Assembly (NCBI GenBank): GCA_037157565.1
Contig: JAZHRO010000046.1
Coordinates: 12,808,501-12,872,500, forward strand
Length of the DNA: 64,000 nt
Direction of reading: 5' to 3'
DNA from: Thalassia testudinum
Taxonomy: Eukaryota > Streptophyta > Magnoliopsida > Alismatales > Hydrocharitaceae
Shown: positions 49,356 to 59,247 of the stretch, in pieces
Position numbering within the stretch: position 1 is the first letter of the stretch
Layout: every line of letters begins with the position of its first letter
Made by a program: the position numbers and the translations under genes
Notes under the pieces: model-generated
Seen by the model: the letters and a program-made list of their open reading frames with translations, nothing else
Told to the model about the DNA's origin: nothing
The model's database searches: none

Positions 49356-49913
49356 GTCAAGGAGCTACTAGGGTTGGTGCAAGATGCCCATCTTCTTCAC
49401 CAACATCATCAGGATTAGTGTTTATTTATTTGTATTCTTGTTGCTAGTAGTAGAAGTATTCCTTTACTGGAGCTGTGTGTAAAACACTTTTCAATTAATC
49501 AAGTTGCCTTCTTTTGAATTTTTATTGTAATTGTTTTCTTTGTCTCTAGCACTTTTCACTCCCTCTCCCTAATTACTCTAGGCCTCCACATGCTTAGGGT
49601 GAGCTTAAGGAGAGGAATTATTTGTCTCTTAGGTTTAGCTTAGTGATTGTAGGTGTTAGTTGCTTTTACGTCAACAATTCTCATTTAGCTTCGTTATTTA
49701 AAATCATAAAAAATATAAATTTGAAAAGATCAAAAAGAAAGTTGATTTCCATTTCTGAGCAAGAGATTCGATTTTACAACATATTGCCTCCTTAGACGAC
49801 CATAGATACCCCACTATCTAGGTTTACAAATTTTAAAAGTGACTCGATTTTTGTGCATTGCAACGATCTTAAAAATCCTAATTATAAATCGCGTAAAGAC
49901 CCATGTCACTTTT

Positions 49914-50049
49914 TGGCGCCATTGCCGGGGTGGCACGGCTTTGCATTCATCTTTCTCTTGCTTAAAGTGGATCTCATCCCCTTGTCTCTCTTCTCTCTTG
50001 TGTGTTCAAGAACTACGGAAGAAAATGGGAATTTGGAAGTGGCAGCACG
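49914..50049 (+). mobile_element. Gamma element primer site and start of leader
   Basis: TGGCGCCATTGCCGGGG (49914-49930) is an exact complement of the plant tRNA-Asp 3' end as I know it. About 120 bp of leader follow before the alpha element C interrupts it at about 50050. Confidence 0.85.
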
Positions 50050-50742
50050 TGTTTCGTGTGTTAGAAATCGGGGTTACAAGTAACCCGTCATCGTAGTTGC
50101 AAAACACGTCGATCAGATAAAATTTATACCAAAACTCCAAGGGAGTCCTCAATCGAACATAGGGAGACAACGTTTACTTTAACTGAAAATCATGCTTCAA
50201 TTTGTTTCTTTTTGGTATTTTAGGGTTTTGTTTTTCTTTTGTATTTTTGTAAGAAGAAAACAAGCAAACGAATCACAAGATAGAGATGAAACGAAAATGA
50301 TATAGATATCACTTCAATGTCTATTACAATCTATTATGAAAGCATAAAAAGAGAGGGGGGTGAGAGGAAATCTCCCGAATCGGTTGTTTGGTGAGACGAC
50401 GGTGCCTGACAGAAGCTCAGACGAAGGAGGTGAGGAGCGGGATGACGGAGGTGAGATGTAGGAGGACGTCGGGTTGAGGAAAGCTTCGACGTGGCTCCGG
50501 AATGGAGGTGAGATGACAGAGATGATCTGCTACTGGAATGGAGGTGGGAGGATGTCTCCAAGGCGACCTATGAAGGGGGATAGGAAGTTGGAGTATTTGG
50601 TGGGGCAGAGGTTCGCTATACTAATAGGTGCCTTGGGAGCTTGAGAACAAGCTCTAATAGAGCGTTGGTAGGCTTGCTAGAGCTTGGGAGTAGGTAGGAG
50701 TAGAGTAGGTAGAGATGGCTTGGAAGGATGGGGGTGTAGATC

Positions 50743-50750
50743 CTTTTATA
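50743..50750 (-). promoter_or_regulatory. TATA box of alpha LTR C
   Basis: Minus strand TATAAAAG followed by GATC. Confidence 0.6.
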
Positions 50751-51090
50751 GTGGAGGAGAATAGGCAAAAATAGGCATGGGACCTTTAGTGATTTCCAGG
50801 TAGTCGTTGGAAGCATCACTGTAGACAGCTCACATCCGCTCATGCCCTTAGTTGGCTTTGCTAGCTTGCAATGAAGCAATGACGGCTATAAGTGTCACGT
50901 AGTTCAACCCAACTATCATTGAAAGCTGGCACCAACTGCGCACGCACCCGCGCTCTGTTGTCGCCCATCACGCGCACTGATCACGCGGCGACCTGGTGGT
51001 GTGTGCGTTGGCGTGCGTTGGCATGTGCACGCACTGCGCTGCCACTGCTGCTGCTTTGCTACTTTGTCCAGCTGATTTGAGATTTAGGGG

Positions 51091-51165
51091 GGCTACGGGG
51101 ATTCGAACCGCACCCCTCCCTTGCGAACCACCGCGTCAACCAATGCACCAAGTCTGCATGTGCAT
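51091..51165 (-). other. tRNA-like stretch with perfect B box in alpha LTR C
   Basis: On the minus strand, TGGTGCATTGG (51140-51150, A-box match) is followed 41 bases on by GGTTCGAATCC (51099-51109), a full match to the B-box consensus GGTTCGANNCC. A convincing anticodon stem and a 7-bp acceptor stem are not present, so this is a tRNA-derived pol III promoter relic. Confidence 0.55.
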
Positions 51166-51336
51166 CGTGAGGAGGATTTGCAGCCGCGTGGTGAGGGCGA
51201 CTCTCAACTGTTGGATTCTCATCCAACAGCTAAGATCACTTAATGATTAGCCTTTGGAGAAGTAGCAGATGGGGTTGGGCACTCCAGATGGTGCCACATG
51301 TCACCATCTGGATCATCCACACTTCATTGCTTGCAT

Positions 51337-51700
51337 AGGATGCCACGGTGCTCGGATCAAGGTGATTCTACATTGTCAGACTACGATCGACGCTCTGGAT
51401 CCATCCGTATGGTTGGATTTTCCATCCGAAACCCATATGGATGTTTCATTGCCTCCTGGCCATTGATCTTCCGTGGAATTCATACGATGCTACAATTCTC
51501 CGATCTAGACAATTTTAGAGGATGCCACGGTGCTCGGATCGAGGTGATTTCTACATTGTCAGACTACGATTGACACTCTGGATCCATTCGTATGGATGGA
51601 TTTTCCATCCAAAATGCATATGGATGTTTCATTACCCCTTGGCCGTTGATCTTCCTCGGAATTCGTACGATGCTACGGTTCTCCGATCTAGACGACTTTA
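51337..51700. repeat. Two tandem 182-bp copies within alpha U3
   Basis: 51337-51518 and 51519-51700 align along their length (AGGATGCCACGGTGCTCGGA starts each) with scattered substitutions. The other alpha LTRs have one copy. Confidence 0.88.
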
Positions 51701-51937
51701 GAGGCATTAGACTCTGATCGTCGTCTTAATTAGATCCGTACAATCCGATCATCCATCCGAGGCCCTAAAATAAGTCTTCTTCTCCCCGACCATAAAAAGG
51801 ATCTAGTTAACCTAAAATATATACTACTCTAAATGCAAAATGATGCATGTTATGCAATATTTATAACATGAAATGCAAATCTAAGCTTAGGACATGCATG
51901 AATAGGCATTTTACCCTCAATAAATGTGTTTACATCA

Positions 51938-53478
51938 TACCCCCATGCCTATCTTTTGCTAGTTCCTAGAAAAATTAAACTATATGCTATGTGTAAAAGC
52001 AAAATTAGGATTAGATCGCTTAGGCCTAAGCCATTTGTTAACAATAGAAAATTTCAACTAAGGTCCTAAACTACGAAGACTCAACAGTACTCAGGTGTCT
52101 GTCAGAATGCAAACCGCCAAAATCCTCACCTTATTTGAAAAGGGAAGATACATTTTTTTATTTTTCTTCTTTTCTAATCTTTTTTGTACTTTTGGAGTTT
52201 GAGAGTTTCGGGATAACTTTTTACCACTACCCAACCCACCAAAGACTTGAAAAGGACTTTAAGTGCTAAGCATCTTGTGAAAATAGTGAAAGACTTACTA
52301 GACGGCCGTTAAAACGGACTTCGGGTTTCTACGACCCTAGGTGACCTTGCCTAGAGGTTTATCTTTTCAATCGGTAGCTTTCTCCCTACTTATTTTATTT
52401 ATGAGGTCAACATAAGGGCGAACCTAGTGTATATCTCCCTGATTTATTCTGCTTTCCTGCTTCTTCCCTAAGTGTTTTGGGAATTATTGTGCTTTTTTTT
52501 TGTGAGCTGGGTTCTAGACAATTGGTCGATGAGCTGTTACCACCGACAACTTGCCAGTCATACTCATGCGATGAAGTGTGCTTTTATTTTTTTTTATATT
52601 TTCTCCTTTTTCTATTTTTTTCTATATTTTCTTTCTTTCTTTTTTTAAGTAGATGGCTTTCCTGATCTAAGATTTACCTAAAGGCAGTACAATGAAAATG
52701 GTCTTGTGACTGGGCTCTGGACAACCGACAGATGAGCTGTTACCACCAACAACATGCCAACCATACGACCCTAGATAGTTCATTAGCTACCCAATTTCCA
52801 TAGAAACCACCAAAAAGTGAGTCAGTGCAAAAAAAGAAAGTGTGTAGATGCTTAGGCTTAAAGTCCCCCCAAATCAGAGGGTGGGCTGATAAGTCACATA
52901 CTTATCATCCTAAAGACCTGAAGAGTCTAAGTGTTTAATTCCTCTCATATCATTTCCTAAAGTTAATAACATCCAAATGCCTAAGTTCTCATTTCCTAAT
53001 TTCTTTCTTTTTATATCTTTTTCAAATTTTCAAAATTTTTTTTTAAAATTTTATAAGAAACTAGAAGAAATTCTATGGAGTTAAGATAATGATTTCAGGA
53101 ATTTATTATCCACACCCCCATGCCTAAATGATGCAATGTCCTCATTGTAAAAATAAAGACATGAAAAGGGCAGAGTAAACAGAATATCACCTGAGTGTCA
53201 TGAAAATCCAGTTAGCTCTGCAGAGAGAAGAGTGTATACACACGCACTAAGTTTAATGCCTTTAGCTAGGCATAACATACATACAAAGAAGAAATTGAGA
53301 ATTCACAAGTGCAGGTCAGAATCAAAATCAAAAGGTTGATCTTGAAACCCATCTACAGAAGATGTCCACAGATGTGGACTAGATTATGGTGCAGACCCAT
53401 GCCCTAGGGTCGAGCGATTTTCAGGTTCTGGATGAAAATCACCTAGAATTGAAGGTTGTTAAGCTTACGGGGTCGAGC
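51938..53478 (-). mobile_element. 3' noncoding region of element C
   Basis: Collinear with 5407-6221 plus 23041-23929. It includes the terminal polypurine tract (51938-51952, minus strand TAGGCATGGGGGTA) and the internal one (53111-53126, minus strand TTTAGGCATGGGGGTG). No gene. Confidence 0.8.
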
Positions 53479-54187
53479 CTATGGTTTTGTGGTGTGCAAC
53501 CCAAGATCAAAATGGTGGACAATAGGTAGATCTGGTTCACTAGTTTCATATGTCCACTTAACATTCAGCTCAGAAAAATAATCTGTTATTCCAGGCTTGG
53601 GTCGCACGTGAAAGATATCATAAGGGTCTGGGTAGGAAGTAAGTGGTTTCAGGTCCATAGGTACCCTTTGATCCAAAATCAAAGTTCCCTCAGAATTAGC
53701 CTCCCAAATTTTTATTTCAACAATTCTATCTTCCAACATCAAGGGCTCAAGCTCCAAGACCTCTAGCATATCATTCACCCCATATGATTCTCCCAAGTCC
53801 AGAAATCGTGGCTGAATTAAGAATGACTTGGGTAGAATGATCTCAGAAGTTAGCTCTTCAGGGTGCAAATGAGGAATGGGGTCACTGATTGAATCATCAA
53901 GTAAATGAGGATTCAAATCCTCCACGTTAGCCCCAACCAAATCAAAATCTTCAATGACTGGGCTATCAAATGGTTCGTCATGCTCCTCGAGCCCATTTGT
54001 CTCACTAAAATCATCTTCCTTAAGCTCAAGTGAGACTTCACTAAGAGATTCCTCACCCTCAGAATCAAAGAATCCATGATCCTCATTTATATATGTCTCA
54101 AAATCATATGTCATTTCATGGTCCGTGGAGACATATTTTTCGTCATTCCCTAGCTCTAGGATCTCGGGTAAGAAACTCGATTCATCC
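53479..54187 (-). pseudogene. Acidic C-terminal part of the element C ORF
   Basis: Longest undamaged piece of the alpha ORF: 211 codons open from 54114 to 53479 (FFDSEGEESLSEVSLELKED onward), Asp/Glu-rich with Leu/Pro segments. It is homologous to the A and B C-termini. Its N-terminal half is at 55254-55785, separated by a 1.07-kb foreign fragment. Confidence 0.65.
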
Positions 54188-55253
54188 TTAAAGCAATTAT
54201 AATGACAAATCTTTTTTTTTTGAAAGCAAAAATCGACTCGTCAAATGATGTTGTTGACGGGGAGGAAACATGCTTGTTAAATTCGCATTTATCTATTTGT
54301 TCACATTTTAGTTGAGGCATATTTTAATTTGATTATCTGTTTGGTGCGAGGGTACTTGTATTCCAAGATGAGTTGATGCACCAACCTCAACAACACTGAG
54401 GTGGACCTTGTTTCCACCGATTAAAGGAGAGACCAAGCTTCGTATCTACGAGGAGGAGCTTGAACATTGGTGAACCTTATTGTCACCAATTGGGAGGACA
54501 TCCGGAGTGATCATCTTATCTCCATCAATTTTTTAGTAGATAGATTTAGGTTTTAGAACTTTACTTTGCTTTATTTTCTTACACATACATTTGGTTTGAG
54601 ACCCTTGTTTTGGGGTACATTTTTAGGGGTTTGTTCCCTGATTTTGTTTTAGGCCCATGTTGGGTAATTTTTTGGGAGCCTGTTCCCATTTCTTTAGACG
54701 TAGGTTTTTTTGTGGATTGATTTTATTTGTGCATAAGTAGGTTAAAAAAAAAAGAAATAAAACAAGAGCTGCATGCCAGAAGCTACCTGCCCTTAGGACG
54801 AACCATTCAAGTGTGTATGAGCAGCCTCTAGATTTATTTTCTGCATTACGTGCATTTTCGCATCGCTGATTGCTGGAAGCAAGATACGCATCCTCTTACT
54901 TTGCATCTATATCTTGATCACGCATTTGCATTTGGACTTTATTCCTAGACCACATAATTTGTCTTGAAGTGATCTAACAAGTGGTCACATTAAATTTCTG
55001 AAAAGGACTAAGTAAAGGAGGAACACAATAAAACCCAAGGAGTTGATTTGAGACATTGTGCTACGGTTCAAAATTCAAATTCAAACTTTTACGGTGAATG
55101 CACACGTGCATGACTGCGCACCAAAGCATGCAATTAGACACTCCTAGGCTTTGACCTGCTAAGAAAGAACTCTCCTACCATTGGATACCAAAGTACTTGA
55201 ACTTAAGTTCAAAAGTTTTGTAACTCAAAGGAGGGGGATACCCTGTCACAGAT
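54188..55253 (+). mobile_element. Fragment of a plus-strand LTR element (LTR tail, primer site, leader) in element C
   Basis: Interrupts the C ORF between sequence matching A at 1590 and at 1615. It starts with about 50 bp like a beta LTR end, then TGATGTTGTTGACGGGGAGG (54247-54266), a degenerate tRNA-Asp primer site, then AT-rich leader. Only the 5' tail of an element is present and I cannot find a TSD. No gene. Confidence 0.6.
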
Positions 55254-55785
55254 TTTTGAGGGTTGCTCTAGCCCAACCTGGTCATTTCCAATCTCAGAAT
55301 ATGTATCCCCCCCAACAGGCGCCTGAGCAGGTTCAGACATTGGCTCTCTTGAAGGGGGTTTATCTTGAGAATCATCCCAAGATTTGACTAGTGCAACCAC
55401 AAATTTCATCCTCAACCTCAACAACTTCCCAAGAAGAAACTCACCCAGGTCCCTCTCCCTAATGCTTTGGAGCAAATCAAATAAAGGGCTATTCAGCTCA
55501 TCAATCATTTTGATCATAGGCTCCAATGCTTTAGTGCATGGTGTTGGCTGAGCTTCTAAAGATTGGATGCTGTTCCTCAAGTTAGCCCACACCCTATCCT
55601 AGATCTAGTTCACCTGAAACAACTGGTTCGATTCAGGTTTAGGTGGGTTTAGGTTAAATCTAGGGGAGTCAAGATGTCGAGGTTCTTGGGTTCCTCCCTG
55701 ATAGGTTGTTCAAAGAATGGTGGTGACCTATATTTAGTGGAGTACTAGGGAGGGTAGGTGTTATAATCATCATATCCTTCCTAAA
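55254..55785 (-). pseudogene. N-terminal/middle part of the element C ORF
   Basis: Homologue of 24499-25000 of B, including the helical middle (MIDELNSPLFDLLQ). Open on the minus strand from 55592. Homology to A and B stops at about 55785, so the rest of the ORF, the leader and the 5' LTR of C are missing. Confidence 0.6.
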
Positions 55786-56617
55786 AAAATATTTTCTGGA
55801 ATCCTTGCTTGATTTTACATAAAGTAGTGGTTTTTTTTATTTTTTTGGATCACTACTTAACACAGAAAGCCTAAAACAAATTCATTGGTAGTTAATTTTC
55901 TATCTTAGGATCAATTGAATTAGGGTTTTCTTTCCATTTCTAGAAACCCAATTTAAAAAGGAAATCTATTTTCATCCATACAACTTGATTTCTTTTTTAT
56001 TGTGGAATTCAAAACTTGTTTGAAACCTTAAAAAGGAAATCCTAAAACACATTAACCTAAATCAAATCTTAAAATACAGAAATACATCAAATTGTGTGAC
56101 AACTTGAATTGCATTGGAATCACCTTCCAATTCTTGCTCACACACAAAAAAAAAAAATTGAAATAACAGGGCAATACCCCAATCAATGCCCTCCACATTC
56201 CATATGCACTATAGTTGCCTAGACCTAATTAAAAATTGTAGCAATTTGACCCCTAAGGTTTCATCAACTTAGGCTTACTATCTAGGTCTTAAGTTTTCTC
56301 TAGTTAATACTAATTCTATCATCTATATCTGGTGTCAGGCTGAGGGGCTATGTCAAACGACCAGGAGTGGGTTTTCACAAGCTCCTGGGGGTTTTCTTGA
56401 GAAATACTTGGGCCCAACCCTCCCCTTATGCAACTTGGCCAGATTTGTCGATGGAATGGGTATTCACTATTGATTTCTTATTTCCTAGGTAGATCAATTC
56501 TTAGGTTAATTTTTATGGAGTCACATTTAAGTTAGGTCAAGAATTTTGATTGATTGATTTCACACTTTCTCTCATCACCATCACTTCTCTTCCCCTATCG
56601 TTTCTTCCATTTTGCAC
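55786..56617 (+). other. Leader of a plus-strand gypsy element (probably P2)
   Basis: AT-rich noncoding DNA upstream of gag, with a GC-richer block (56335-56460). It could be the continuation of the gamma leader interrupted at 50049; that link is inferred from order and orientation. No ORF seen. Confidence 0.5.
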
Positions 56618-57917
56618 ATGCAGCGATCCAAAACTCCACACTTGGAGGAACCACTTGATTTTGCCTCCCCAAAAAGACTTTTTCTGCATTTTTCCTCTTC
56701 TTTAAAAATGGAAAATCAAAATTAGTCCTCTAACCTACATGCTAATTATTCTTTCCCCAATCTTTCCACCCAGGAGCTTCTTAATCAGGCCCCCCCACCT
56801 AATTTCTAGTCCATAATGGCTCAACTACAAGTTAAGCAACAATAATTGCATAAGGATTTAACAAACCTAGCCAACCAAGGGAGTCCTACCACACCTACCT
56901 AAGCTCCACACATTCCACATTTCACCCCTTCTAACACCCCAAAGTGAGAAGATCTGCATAATTCCCGTGCTAAGTGTAATTACTATTCCGAGGCTTTCTA
57001 TGGTTCAATGGGGAATTATATTTATCCCAATCATCACCCCACCGAAAATGTCCCCACCTTCTAGGAGAAATTGAAAACTCCCTCTAATAGGAGGAATTAT
57101 CCGGCTCAATCCTGGACCAATATGGTTCCTCACCAACAACAAAACCTGTTTGGAGGGTATGGTTCAAAATCAACTTATCAATCTGGGCCATCTCAAGAAG
57201 ACATCAATGCCCAGATGTTGAAAACCCTGTAAGAGATGCAAAGCAAAATAATAGAAATAACCCGTTCTATTAATAATCTCAATGATCAATTTGGGGTCAT
57301 CTCAAACCAAAGACTTACAGGACACTCACCATCCCAGCCCACACCAAACTTTGTCAATCACAGGAACCAACATCCGGGTGGACACCAACATCAGAACCAC
57401 ACTATTCAGCCTTTTATTAACCTGATATCTCAGCACCAACCTGATTTCTATCAACAATAGGCCCCCCACCTCCTCCTAGTGATAACCAAACTGCGTATGC
57501 AGAAACATTAAGGAGTGGGAAAACCACCACTGATTTAGGGCCTTCACATCAAACTAATGAAATCCACTCTCAACCTATGTAGATTGACTCTCCTAACCTT
57601 AATCAAGAAGAAGAAAAAGAAATCCCAAAAACACTTGATTCAAATTCTACTTCTCACTCGCAAACACTGCAATCCAATCTTTCTAATAAAAAATCAAAGT
57701 CCTCTCACCAAGATCTTTCGGACTTATTTGGGCAAGTCGAGAAGAATATCCCTCTCCTAGATGCCACCCCTGCTAACGAGTTGATTTTCCCTTTTGAAAA
57801 AAAAAAAGATTTGTCATTGTATTTCTATGTAGTGGAAAAATTGACTAATCAAGGTATTGAATTGAAATTAACCACTCACAGGAGAGCAGGTCATATCTAC
57901 AGGGAGGCAATGACCTA
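56618..57917 (+). pseudogene. gag: P2 gag remnant
   Basis: Decayed gag of a plus-strand Athila-like element. The ATG at 56618 is in the same frame as the open piece 57236-57460. The protein is Gln/Asn/Pro-rich, with helical QEDINAQMLKTL (just before 57236) continuing into EMQSKIIEITRSINNLNDQF. After 57460 a frame change leads to an AETLRSGKTT block, typical of Gag C-termini in this lineage, and to QVEKNIPLLDA (about 57735). At least six stops are present. No CCHC knuckle is seen. It ends where the epsilon LTR begins. Confidence 0.65.
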
Positions 57918-59126
57918 TTAAAACTCGCAAAATCAAGAAACTGATGCTCAAAAGTTTTCAGCCAAAGAAACTAAACCCAAATCCGCCTACTGCTACTGTG
58001 TAGGCGAGGAGCTCACCAGAGGTAGCTGCTGCCGAGCCACTACCTTTGGTGGTGGTGGCGAGGCACAGCGTGGTCGGAGGTGGCCGGTCGGAGGAGAGGA
58101 GCGGCGGTGGGTGGCTGTGGCTACAACTCTCTACTGCTACTATGTGAAGATGAGGGAATGCAGTAGTGGCTGCTTGCTGCTGGAAGCGCGGAGGTGCAAG
58201 GGGATGCACGTGCACACTAGAGGCGAGGGGGAGCAGCACTGCTGGAGGGCTGTGCAGGCGCACGGGTGGAGGTGCTGCTGCTGCGGGCATGGCGGAGGCG
58301 TAGGGGGGTGCATGTGGCAGGGGCGTTGCTGTGGCGCGTTAAGGTGGTGGTGGGTTCTTCTTTTGGTGAAGAAAAAAAAGAAACGGAGGAAGAAGAAGAA
58401 AGAAGAAGATTGGGTGGCTGTTGGGAGGTCAGATGTCTAGGAACATTTTCAGACATCTTAAATGAGCATGGATGGCTGTTGGCGCATGGTTATGTTGGTG
58501 GTTGCTGGTGTTGGTGATGGTGGTAGTGCACACTAAGGTGCTCACAGTAATCTGCACAGCCACTGATGGCGCGATGGTCTGTCACCCCACCTGCCCGCAA
58601 TGGTGTGGACCTATGCACATGGTAGGAGGCCCGTAGTGGTGGAATGGAGTGCTTGTCGCATGCATAGTGGTCGGTCGGAGGTGGTGGCCCGCCGGTGATG
58701 GTGGGCTAGAGTCTTCTTTTGTGGTTGTAGGAACATGGAGAAGAGGGAGCAACGTGGAGAAGAGGAAGTGACGACGACGTGTAGGATCCACTCTCCTCAA
58801 CCATTAAGGTGCGCATTCAGTATTGGGAGGTCGTTGCTGCAAAGAAGAAGAAAATAAAAAATAAAATGATTATTGGGTTATTTATATGTAAGACCTTAAC
58901 TTCTATGTTAAATCCAAAACACTATATGTAATGCAACCTATTTCAATGCATGATATTCTAAATAAACTCTAAATGATATTATCAATGCATGTAATGCATG
59001 AAATGCATGAAATAGGTAATTTTATGTTATCCTATTTACATATTAATGTATGATATATAAATGTACATGTTAACTTAATGTCTAGGCATTAAAATACATA
59101 GTTAGCCCACAAATATGGGCTCATCA
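57918..59126 (-). mobile_element. Epsilon LTR (minus strand), left edge uncertain
   Basis: The right edge at 59126 reads TGATGAGCCCATATTTGTGG on the minus strand, preceded by a polypurine-like AGGCAATGGGGCATT. It contains GC-rich, GGT/GGC-rich DNA (58010-58800), a purine microsatellite (58370-58422) and minus-strand ATATAAATA near 58880. No second copy is present to fix the left boundary, which I place where gag coding ends. Apparent ORFs (58111-58440, 57958-58290) are compositional. Confidence 0.5.
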
Positions 59127-59247
59127 AATGCCCCATTGCCTAGTGTTTGCTAGTCCCTAGACATGACAACCCTTCCACCCTTCCACCCACTTACCTGATA
59201 GGAAGAGGATGTCTCCGCTCCCCCACTTACCTGACATGACAACCCTT
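59127..59247 (-). mobile_element. Remnant of the epsilon element's 3' end
   Basis: About 120 bp with the polypurine-like tract and a GGGACTAGCAAACACTAGGC block (minus strand), like the PPT-proximal hairpin of other elements. An ACATGACAACCCTTCCACC direct repeat lies at 59161 and 59234, 73 bp apart. Confidence 0.5.

Larger units (their letters stand above)
37659..49908 (+). mobile_element. Gamma 5' LTR of element P2/E3, split by E2
   Basis: Gamma LTR in two pieces, 37659-39352 and 49361-49908, about 2.24 kb without E2. It starts TGATAAATGCCAATTTATCA and ends ...ACCCATGTCA just before a primer site, so it is a 5' LTR. It is inserted in P1 gag. It carries the same AGCT-rich U3 and TATA box (39019) as the solo copy at 12818. 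The body that belongs to it is probably the plus-strand leader, gag and pol from 55786 onward. Confidence 0.9.
50050..51937 (-). mobile_element. 3' LTR of element C (alpha)
   Basis: Minus-strand alpha LTR of about 1.89 kb starting TGATGTAAACACATTTATTG at 51937. The left edge (about 50050) is set by homology and is uncertain by some 10 bp. It has a TATA box (50743-50750), a CTTTAGTGAT hairpin (50782-50825), a tRNA-like stretch (51091-51165), a CCAGATGGTG/CACCATCTGG palindrome (51284-51311) and a 182-bp tandem duplication (51337-51700). Confidence 0.85.

Noticed and set aside
51091..51165. A functional tRNA gene on the minus strand
   Set aside because: A and B boxes are good, but acceptor and anticodon stems do not pair properly. 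It is reported as a tRNA-derived relic.
57958..58517. GC-rich ORFs on both strands, as for a GC-rich host gene or CpG island
   Set aside because: Low-complexity GGT/GGC sequence inside the epsilon LTR, open in many frames, with no splice sites or protein family recognised.
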